64,000 nucleotides of DNA from Nephrocerus scutellatus (lineage: Eukaryota > Arthropoda > Insecta > Diptera > Pipunculidae). Shown here in pieces: positions 54,356-64,000 of this stretch. Each line of letters begins with the position of its first letter. The first letter of the stretch is position 1. The notes beneath the pieces are model-generated. The model was not told the origin of the DNA. It did not search any database and worked only from the letters and a program-made list of their open reading frames with translations. The translations under genes and the position numbers were made by a program. Location of the stretch: contig OX352766.1 in the NCBI GenBank assembly GCA_947095585.1, positions 558,001 through 622,000 on the forward strand, read 5' to 3'.

Positions 54356-55433
54356 TTACTTTTTGCACTCATGCATTTTTTGAGGTTTTTGGGTCAGAAG
54401 TGGGTGCAAATTTGACAGTTTGATCCATATATTGGTATCATTAGAAAGCTTGTATCTTAAGCTACAAAATATACTCATACTAATGGACAGTAAAAGCAGG
54501 GCTAACATAAGTTCATCGCATTGAAACACAAATTTTTTACTTTTTACACTCATGCATTTTTTGAGGTTTTTGGATCAGAAGTGGGTGCAAATTTGATAGT
54601 TTGGTCCATATATTGGTATCATTAGAAAGCTTGTATCTTAAGCTACAAAATATACTTATACTGTTTGACAGTAAAAGCAGGGCTAACATAACTTCATCGC
54701 ATTGAAACACATTTTTTACTTTTTGCACTCATGCATTTTTTGAGGTTTTTGGGTCAGAAGTGGGTGCAAATTTGACAGTTTGGTCCATATATTGGTATCG
54801 TTAGAAAGCTTGTATCTTAAGCTTCAAAATATACTTATACTGTTGGACAGTTAAAGCAGGGCTAACATAACTTCATCGCATTGAAACACATTTTTTACTT
54901 TTTGCACTCATGCATTTTTTGAGGTTTTTGGGTCAGAAGTGGGTGCAAATTTGACAGTTTGATCCATATATTGGTATCATTAGAAAGCTTGTATCTTAAG
55001 CTACAAAATATACTCATACTAATGGACAGTAAAAGCAGGGCTAACATAAGTTCATCGCATTGAAACACAAATTTTTTACTTTTTACACTCATGCATTTTT
55101 TGAGGTTTTTGGATCAGAAGTGGGTGCAAATTTGATAGTTTGGTCCATATATTGGTATCATTAGAAAGCTTGTATCTTAAGCTACAAAATATACTTATAC
55201 TGTTTGACAGTAAAAGCAGGGCTAACATAACTTCATCGCATTGAAACACATTTTTTACTTTTTGCACTCATGCATTTTTTGAGGTTTTTGGGTCAGAAGT
55301 GGGTGCAAATTTGACAGTTTGGTCCATATATTGGTATCGTTAGAAAGCTTGTATCTTAAGCTTCAAAATATACTTATACTGTTGGACAGTTAAAGCAGGG
55401 CTAACATAACTTCATCGCATTGAAACACATTTT
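54356..55433 (+). repeat. 539-bp trimeric higher-order repeat, two copies
   Basis: The three-unit block beginning at 54356 is repeated at 54895. Rare markers recur at exactly 539 bp: TTTGATCCATATATTGG (54419 and 54958), ACTAATGGACAG (54479 and 55018) and AAGCTTCAAAATATAC (54820 and 55359). The composition is 181+179+179. Confidence 0.85.
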
Positions 55434-58400
55434 TTACTTTTTGCACTCATGCATTTTTTGAGGTTTTTGGGTCAGAAGTGGGTGCAAATTTGACAGTTTG
55501 GTCCATATATTGGTATCATTAGAAAGCTTGTATCTTAAGCTACAAAATATACTCATACTGTTTGACAGTAAAAGCAGGGCTAACATAAGTTCATCGCATT
55601 GAAACACAAATTTTTTACTTTTTACACTCATGCATTTTTTGAGGTTTTTGGATCAGAAGTGGGTGCAAATTTGATAGTTTGGTCCATATATTGGTATCAT
55701 TAGAAAGCTTGTATCTTAAGCTACAAAATATACTCATACTGTTGGACAGTAAAAGCAGGGCTAACATAAGTTCATCGCATTGAAACTCAAATTTTTTACT
55801 TTTTACACTCATGCATTTTTTGAGGTTTTTGGATCAGAAGTGGGTGCAAATTTGACAGTTTGGTCCATATATTGGTATCATTAGAAAGCTTGTATCTTAA
55901 GCTACAAAATATACTTATACTGTTGGACAGTAAAAGCAGGGCTAACATAACTTCATCGCATTGAAACACATTTTTTACTTTTTACACTCATGCATTTTTT
56001 GAGGTTTTTGGGTCAGAAGTGGGTGCAAATTTGACAGTTTGGTCCATATATTGGTATCATTAGAAAGCTTGTATCTTAAGCTACAAAATATACTTATACT
56101 GTTGGACAGTAAAAGCAGGGCTAACATAACTTCATCGCATTGAAACACATTTTTTACTTTTTACACTCATGCATTTTTTGAGGTTTTTGGGTCAGAAGTG
56201 GGTGCAAATTTGACAGTTTGGTCCATATATTGGTATCATTAGAAAGCTTGTATCTTAAGCTACAAAATATACTTATACTGTTGGACAGTAAAAGCAAGGC
56301 TAACATAACTTCATCGCATTGAAACACATTTTTTACTTTTTACACTCATGCATTTTTTGAGGTTTTTGGGTCAGACGTGGGTGAAAATTTGACAGTTTGG
56401 TCCATATATTGGTATCATTAGAAAGCTTGTATCTTAAGCTACAAAATATACTCATATTGTTGGACAGTAAAAGCAAGGCTAACATAACTTCATCGCATTG
56501 AAACACATTTTTTACTTTTTACACTCATGCATTTTTTGAGGTTTTTGGATCAGAAGTGGGTGCAAATTTGACAGTTTGGTCCATATATTGGTAACATTAG
56601 AAAGCCTGTAACTCAGGCTACAAAATATACTCATATTGTTGGACATTAAAAGCAAGGCTAACATAACTTCATCGCATTGAAACACATTTTTTACTTTTTA
56701 CACTCATGCATTTTTTGAGGTTTTTGGGTCAGAAGTGGGTGCAAATTTGACAGTTTGGTCCATATATTGGTAACATTAGAAAGCCTGTAACTCAGGCTAC
56801 AAAATATACTTATACTGTTGGACAGTAAAAGCAAGGCTAACATAACTTCATCGCATTGAAACACATTTTTTACTTTTTACACTCATGCATTTTTTGAGGT
56901 TTTTGGGTCAGAAGTGGGTGCAAATTTGACAGTTTGGTCCATATATTGGTATCGTTAGAAAGCTTGTATCTTAAGCTACAAAATATACTTATACTGTTGG
57001 ACAGTTAAAGCAGGGCTAACATAACTTCATCGCATTGAAACACATTTTTTACTTTTTGCACTCATGCATTTTTTGAGGTTTTTGGGTCAGAAGTGGGTGC
57101 AAATTTGACAGTTTGGTCCATATATTGGTATTATTAGAAAGCTTGTATCTTAAGCTACAAAATATACTCATACTGTTGGACAGTAAAAGCAGGGCTAACA
57201 TAACTTCATCGCATTGAAACACATTTTTTACTTTTTACACTCATGCATTTTTTGAGGTTTTTGGATCAGAAGTGGGTGCAAATTTGACAGTTTGGTCCAT
57301 ATATTGGTATCATTAGAAAGCTTCTATCTTAAGCTACAAAATATACTTATACTGTTTGACAGTAAAAGCAGGGCTAACATAACTTCATCGCATTGAAACA
57401 CATTTTTTACTTTTTACACTCATGCATTTTTTGAGGTTTTTGGATCAGAAGTGGGTGCAAATTTGACAGTTTGGTCCATATATTGGTAACATTAGAAAGC
57501 CTGTAACTCAGGCTACAAAATATACTCATATTGTTGGACATTAAAAGCAAGGCTAACATAACTTCATCGCATTGAAACACATTTTTTACTTTTTGCACTC
57601 ATGCATTTTTTGAGGTTTTTGGGTCAGAAGTGGGTGCAAATTTGACAGTTTGGTCCATATATTGGTAACATTAGAAAGCCTGTAACTCAGGCTACAAAAT
57701 ATACTTATACTGTTGGACAGTAAAAGCAAGGCTAACATAACTTCATCGCATTGAAACACATTTTTTACTTTTTACACTCATGCATTTTTTGAGGTTTTTG
57801 GGTCAGAAGGGGGTGCAAATTTGACAGTTTTGTCCATATATTGGTATCGTTAGAAAGCTTGTATCTTAAGCTAAAAAATATACTTATACTGTTGGACAGT
57901 TAAAGCAGGGCTAACATAACTTCATCGCATTGAAACACATTTTTTACTTTTTGCACTCATGCATTTTTTGAGGTTTTTGGGTCAGAAGTGGGTGCAAATT
58001 TGACAGTTTGGTCCATATATTGGTATTATTAGAAAGCTTGTATCTTAAGCTACAAAATATACTCATACTGTTGGACAGTAAAAGCAGGGCTAACATAAGT
58101 TCATCGCATTGAAACACAAATTTTTTACTTTTTACACTCATGCATTTTTTGAGGTTTTTGGATCAGAAGTGGGTGCAAATTTGACAGTTTGGTCCATATA
58201 TTGGTATCATTAGAAAGCTTGTATCTTAAGCTACAAAATATACTTATACTGTTTGACAGTAAAAGCAGGGCTAACATAACTTCATCGCATTGAAACACAT
58301 TTTTTACTTTTTGCACTCATGCATTTTTTGAGGTTTTTGGGTCAGAAGTGGGTGCAAATTTGACAGTTTGGTCCATATATTGGTATCATTAGAAAGCTTG

Positions 58401-61400
58401 TATCTTAAGCTACAAAATATATTGGACAGTAAAAGCAGGGCTAACATAAGTTCATCGCATTGAAACACAAATTTTTTACTTTTTACACTCATGCATTTTT
58501 TGAGGTTTTTGGATCAGAAGTGGGTGCAAATTTGACAGTTTGGTCCATATATTGGTATCATTAGAAAGCTTGTATCTTAAGCTACAAAATATACTTATAC
58601 TGTTGGACAGTAAAAGCAAGGCTAACATAACTTCATCGCATTGAAACACATTTTTTACTTTTTACACTCATGCATTTTTTGAGGTTTTTGGGTCAGAAGT
58701 GGGTGCAAAGTTGACAGTTTGGTCCATATATTGGTATCATTAGAAAGCTTGTATCTTAAGCTACAAAATATACTCATACTGTTGGACAGTAAAAGCAGGG
58801 CTAACATAAGTTCATCGCATTGAAACACAAATTTTTTACTTTTTACACTCATGCATTTTTTTAGGTTTTTGGATCAGAAGTGGATGCAAATTTGACAGTT
58901 TGGTCCATATATTGGTATCATTAGAAAGCTTGTATCTTAAGCTACAAAATATACTTATACTGTTGGACAGTAAAAGCAGGGCTAACATAACTTCATCGCA
59001 TTGAAACACATTTTTTACTTTTTACACTCATGCATTTTTTGAGGTTTTTGGGTCAGAAGTGGGTGCAAATTTGACAGTTTGGTCCATATATTGGTATCAT
59101 TAGAAAGCTTGTATCTTAAGCTACAAAATATAATTATACTGTTGGACAGTAAAAGCAAGGCTAACATAACTTCATCGCATTGAAACACATTTTTTACTTT
59201 TTACACTCATGCATTTTTTGAGGTTTTTGGGTCAGACGTGGGTGAAAATTTGACAGTTTGGTCCATATATTGGTATCATTAGAAAGCTTGTATCTTAAGC
59301 TACAAAATATACTCATATTTTTGGACAGTAAAAGCAAGGCTAACATAACTTCATCGCATTGAAACACATTTTTTACTTTTTACACTCATGCATTTTTTGA
59401 GGTTTTTGGGTCAGAAGTGGGTGCAAAGTTGACAGTTTGGTCCATATATTGGTATCATTAGAAAGCTTGTATCTTAAGCTACAAAATATACTCATACTGT
59501 TGGACAGTAAAAGCAGGGCTAACATAACTTCATCGCATTGAAACACATTTTTTACTTTTTACACTCATGCATTTTTTGAGGTTTTTGGGTCAGAAGTGGG
59601 TGCAAATTTGGCAGTTTGGTCCATATATTGGTATCATTAGAAAGCTTGTATCTTAAGCTACAAAATATACTCATACTGTTGGACAGTAAAAGCAGGGCTA
59701 ACATAACTTCATCGCATTGAAACACATTTTTTACTTTTTACACTCATGCATTTTTTGAGGTTTTTGGATCAGAAGTGGGTGCAAATTTGACAGTTTGGTC
59801 CATATATTGGTAGCATTAGAAAGCCTGTAACTCAGGCTACAAAATATACTCATATTGTTGGACAGTAAAAGCAAGGCTAACATAACTTCATCGCATTGAA
59901 ACACATTTTTTACTTTTTACACTCATGCATTTTTTGAGGTTTTTGGGTCAGAAGTGGGTGCAAATTTGACAGTTTGGTCCATATATTGGTAACATTAGAA
60001 AGCCTGTAACTCAGGCTACAAAATATACTTATACTGTTGGACAGTAAAAGCAAGGCTAACATAACTTCATCGCATTGAAACACATTTTTTACTTTTTACA
60101 CTCATGCATTTTTTGAGGTTTTTGGGTCAGAAGTGGGTGCAAAGTTGACAGTTTGGTCCATATATTGGTATCATTAGAAAGCTTGTATCTTAAGCTACAA
60201 AATATACTCATACTGTTGGACAGTAAAAGCAGGGCTAACATAAGTTCATCGCATTGAAACACAAATTTTTTACTTTTTACACTCATGCATTTTTTTAGGT
60301 TTTTGGATCAGAAGTGGGTGCAAATTTGACAGTTTGGTCCATATATTGGTATCATTAGAAAGCTTGTATCTTAAGCTACAAAATATACTTATACTGTTGG
60401 ACAGTAAAAGCAGGGCTAACATAACTTCATCGCATTGAAACACATTTTTTACTTTTTACACTCATGCATTTTTTGAGGTTTTTGGATCAGAAGTGGGTGC
60501 AAATTTGACAGTTTGGTCCATATATTGATAACATTAGAAAGCCTGTAACTCAGGCTACAAAATATACTCATATTGTTGGACAGTAAAAGCAAGGCTAACA
60601 TAACTTCATCGCATTGAAACACATTTTTTACTTTTTACACTCATGCATTTTTTGAGGTTTTTGGGTCAGAAGTGGGTGCAAATTTGACAGTTTGGTCCAT
60701 ATATTGGTAACATTAGAAAGCCTGTAACTCAGGCTACAAAATATACTTATACTGTTGGACAGTAAAAGCAAGGCTAACATAACTTCATCGCATTGAAACA
60801 CATTTTTTACTTTTTACACTCATGCATTTTTTGAGGTTTTTGGGTCAGAAGTGGGTGCAAATTTGACAGTTTGGTCCATATATTGGTATCATTAGAAAGC
60901 TTGTATCTTAAGCTACAAAATATACTTATACTGTTGGACAGTAAAAGCAGGGCTAACATAACTTCATCGCATTGAAACACATTTTTTACTTTTTGCACTC
61001 ATTCATTTTTTGAGGTTTTTGGGTCAGAAGTGGGTGCAAAGTTGACAGTTTGGTCCATATATTGAAATCGTTAAAAAGCTTGTATCTTAAGCTACAAAAT
61101 ATACTTATACTGTTGGACAGTTAAAGCAGGGCTAACATAACTTCATCGCATTGAAACACATTTTTTACTTTTTGCACTCATGCATTTTTTGAGGTTTTTG
61201 GGTCAGAAGTGGGTGCAAATTTGACAGTTTGGTCCATATATTGGTATCATTAGAAAGCTTGTATCTTAAGCTACAAAATATACTTATACTGTTGGACAGT
61301 AAAAGCAGGGCTAACATAACTTCATCGCATTGAAACACATTTTTTACTTTTTGCACTCATGCATTTTTTGAGGTTTTTGGGTCAGAAGTGGGTGCAAATT

Positions 61401-61741
61401 TGACAGTTTGGTCCATATATTGAAATCGTTAAAAAGCTTGTATCTTAAGCTACAAAATATACTTATACTGTTGGACAGTTAAAGCAGGGCTAACATAACT
61501 TCATCGCATTGAAACACATTTTTTACTTTTTGCACTCATGCATTTTTTGAGGTTTTTGGGTCAGAAGTGGGTGCAAATTTGACAGTTTGGTCCATATATT
61601 GGTATTATTAGAAAGCTTGTATCTTAAGCTACAAAATATACTAATACTGTTGGACAGTAAAAGCAGGGCTAACATAAGTTCATCGCATTGAAACACAAAT
61701 TTTTTACTTTTTGCACTCATGCATTTTTTGAGGTTTTTGGG

Positions 61742-62815
61742 TCAGAAGTGGGTGCAAAGTTGACAGTTTGGTCCATATATTGGTATCATTAGAAAGCTTG
61801 TATCTTAAGCTACAAAATATACTTATAATGTTGGACAGTAAAAGCAAGGCTAACATAACTTCATCGCATTGAAACACATTTTTTACTTTTTACACTCATG
61901 CATTTTTTGAGGTTTTTGGGTCAGAAGTGGGTGCAAAGTTGACAGTTTGGTCCATATATTGGTATCATTAGAAAGCTTGTATCTTAAGCTACAAAATATA
62001 CTTCTAATGTTGGACAGTAAAAGCAAGGCTAAAATAACTTCATCGCATTGAAACACATTTTTTACTTTTTACACTCATGCATTTTTTGAGGTTTTTGGGT
62101 CAGAAGTGGGTGCAAAGTTGACAGTTTGGTCCATATATTAGTATCATTAGAAAGCTTGTATCTTAAGCTACAAAATATACTTATACTGTTGGACAGTAAA
62201 AGCAAGGCTAACATAACTTCATCGCATTGAAACACATTTTTTACTTTTTACACTCATGCATTTTTTGAGGTTTTTGGGTCAGAAGTGGGTGCAAAGTTGA
62301 CAGTTTGGTCCATATATTGGTATCATTAGAAAGCTTGTATCTTAAGCTACAAAATATACTTATAATGTTGGACAGTAAAAGCAAGGCTAACATAACTTCA
62401 TCGCATTGAAACACATTTTTTACTTTTTACACTCATGCATTTTTTGAGGTTTTTGGGTCAGAAGTGGGTGCAAAGTTGACAGTTTGGTCCATATATTGGT
62501 ATCATTAGAAAGCTTGTACCTTAAGCTACAAAATATACTTCTAATGTTGGACAGTAAAAGCAAGGCTAAAATAACTTCATCGCATTGAAACACATTTTTT
62601 ACTTTTTACACTCATGCATTTTTTGAGGTTTTTGGGTCAGAAGTGGGTGCAAAGTTGACAGTTTGGTCCATATATTAGTATCATTAGAAAGCTTGTATCT
62701 TAAGCTACAAAATATACTTATACTGTTGGACAGTAAAAGCAAGGCTAACATAACTTCATCGCATTGAAACACATTTTTTACTTTTTACACTCATGCATTT
62801 TTTGAGGTTTTTGGG
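61742..62815 (+). repeat. 537-bp trimeric higher-order repeat, two copies
   Basis: Rare variants recur at 537 bp (3 x 179): CTTATAATG at 61822 and 62359, CTTCTAATG at 62001 and 62538, and TATTAGTATC near 62137 and 62674. All units carry GCAAAGTTGACAG. This is a very recent tandem duplication. Confidence 0.87.
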
Positions 62816-63163
62816 TCAGAAGTGGGTGCAAAGTTGACAGTTTGGTCCATATATTGGTATCATTAGAAAGCTTGTATCTTAAGCTACAAAATATACTTAT
62901 ACTGTTGGACAGTAAAAGCAAGCCTAACATAACTTCATCGCATTGAAACACATTTTTTACTTTTTACACTCATGCATTTTTTGAGGTTTTTGGGTCAGAA
63001 GTGGGTGCAAAGTTGACAGTTTGGTCCATATATTGGTATCATTAGAAAGCTTGTATCTTAAGCTACAAAATATACTCATACTGTTGGACAGTAAAAGCAG
63101 GGCTAACATAAGTTCATCGCATTGAAACACAAATTTTTTACTTTTTACACTCATGCATTTTTT

Positions 63164-64000
63164 GAGGTTTGGTCCATATATTGATATCATTAGAAAGCTT
63201 GTATCTTAAGCTACAAAATATACTTATACTGTTGGACAGTAAAAGCAGGGCTAACATAACTTCATCGCATTGAAACACATTTTTTACTTTTTACACTCAT
63301 GCATTTTTTGAGGTTTTTGGATCAGAAGTGGGTGCAAATTTGACAGTTTGGTCCATATATTGGTAACATTAGAAAGCCTGTAACTCAGGCTACAAAATAA
63401 TCTCATATTGTTGGACAGTAAAAGCAAGGCTAACATAACTTCATCGCATTGAAACACATTTTTTACTTTTTACACTCATGCATTTTTTGAGGTTTTTGGG
63501 TCAGAAGTGGGTGCAAATTTGACAGTTTGGTCCATATATTGGTAACATTAGAAAGCCTGTAACTCAGGCTACAAAATATACTTATACTGTTGGACAGTAA
63601 AAGCAAGGCTAACATAACTTCATCGCATTGAAACACATTTTTTACTTTTTACACTCATGCATTTTTGAGGTTTGGTCCATATATTGATATCATTAGAAAG
63701 CTTGTATCTTAAGCTACAAAATATACTTATACTGTTGGACAGTAAAAGCAGGGCTAACATAACTTCATCGCATTGAAACACATTTTTTACTTTTTACACT
63801 CATGCATTTTTTGAGGTTTTTGGGTCAGAAGTGGGTGCAAATTTGACAGTTTGGTCCATATATTGGTAACATTAGAAAGCCTGTAACTCAGGCTACAAAA
63901 TATACTTATACTGTTGGACAGTAAAAGCAAGGCTAACATAACTTCATCGCATTGAAACACATTTTTTACTTTTTACACTCATGCATTTTTGAGGTTTGGT
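63164..64000 (+). repeat. Third 324-bp dimer block at the window edge
   Basis: Truncated units start at 63164, 63667 and 63991 (spacing 503 and 324). From about 63514 on it follows the 46.9-47.4 kb block at offset 16614, and AAAATAATCTCATATTG appears again near 63395. The array and this block continue beyond the window. Confidence 0.85.

Larger units (their letters stand above)
7950..64000 (+). repeat. Satellite DNA array, 179/181-bp monomer, about 310 copies, all same orientation
   Basis: A near-identical unit recurs without interruption from about 7950 (first, slightly diverged partial unit) to the window end. The base form is 179 bp, with 61 G/C by my count of one copy. Landmarks in order are CACTCATGCATTTTTTGAGG, GGGTCAGAAGTGGGTGCAAA, TTTGACAGTTTGGTCCATAT, GTATCATTAGAAAGCTTGTA, CTTAAGCTACAAAATATAC, TGTTGGACAGTAAAAGC, CATAACTTCATCGCATTG and ACACATTTTTTAC. 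A second form is 181 bp because ACACAT becomes ACACAAAT. Most copies contain HindIII (AAGCTT), AflII (CTTAAG) and NsiI (ATGCAT) sites. The length fits a nucleosome-sized centromeric or heterochromatic satellite, but centromere function is not shown. No transposon insertion or inversion is seen. Confidence 0.97.

Noticed and set aside
8290..63190. Dozens of 63-65 codon minus-strand ORFs (and some 67-codon plus-strand ones) repeating through the array
   Set aside because: They are the satellite read in one frame. Units of 179 and 181 bp are not multiples of three, each frame stops after about one unit, indels are not frame-biased, and no start or promoter context is seen.
7950..64000. CRISPR-like direct repeats
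   Set aside because: The repeat is the whole 179-bp unit with no unique spacers, and the context is eukaryotic.
7950..64000. CENP-B-box-like motif as proof of centromere identity
   Set aside because: The monomer has almost no CpG (only ATCGC and the GTATCGTT variant) and nothing fits the CENP-B box pattern; centromere role remains only a possibility.

Overview
The window looks like eukaryotic, probably insect (likely dipteran), repeat-rich chromatin. The reasons are decayed non-LTR retrotransposon pieces at the left, AT-rich non-coding sequence, a large inverted-repeat element, and then a satellite array that fills about 56 of the 64 kb. I see no intact host gene, no tRNA or rRNA gene, and no bacterial-type organisation. 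The organism assignment is an inference from the retrotransposon domain style and from satellite architecture.

Layout. 1-1320: minus-strand wreckage of non-LTR retrotransposon ORF2 sequence, with a reverse-transcriptase finger region (about 541-1320) fused at a deletion junction to an RNase H plus terminal cysteine-motif region (1 to about 540). Several frameshifts show it is dead. 1321-3465: AT-rich sequence in which I recognise nothing. 3466-7058: a large imperfect palindrome. Its arms of roughly 1.4-1.5 kb each combine a 1.1 kb outer block (X) with a block of roughly 120-125 bp internal tandem units (Y), and they flank a loop of about 0.67 kb. Inside the loop, on the minus strand, sits a diverged relative of the satellite monomer (about 5391-5530). 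7169-7308: one more partial Y block. 7309-7949: spacer with short motifs. 7950 to 64000: an uninterrupted head-to-tail satellite array, all in one orientation, running off the right edge.

The satellite monomer is 179 bp (about 34% G+C) or 181 bp (a two-base A-tract extension), giving roughly 310 copies. Local higher-order repeats are visible (324, 358-360, 537, 539 and 1621 bp periods), as are longer-range duplicated blocks (offsets 2766, 10227, 16614 and 51263 bp). The array carries scattered deletions, most with microhomology at the breakpoints, but no transposon insertion.

The most interesting signal is inside the monomer. A short hairpin exists in several allelic states (AGCTTG/TAAGCT, AGCTTG/CAAGCT, AGCCTG/CAAGCT, AGCCTG/CAGGCT) that look like a stepwise compensatory series ending in a perfect stem. 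An overlapping quasi-palindrome is separately 'repaired' to a perfect 18-bp palindrome in five monomers. This suggests either selection on a folded DNA/RNA structure or template-switch correction of quasi-palindromes, spread by unequal exchange. The many 63-65 codon ORFs in the array are by-products of the repeat and not genes.
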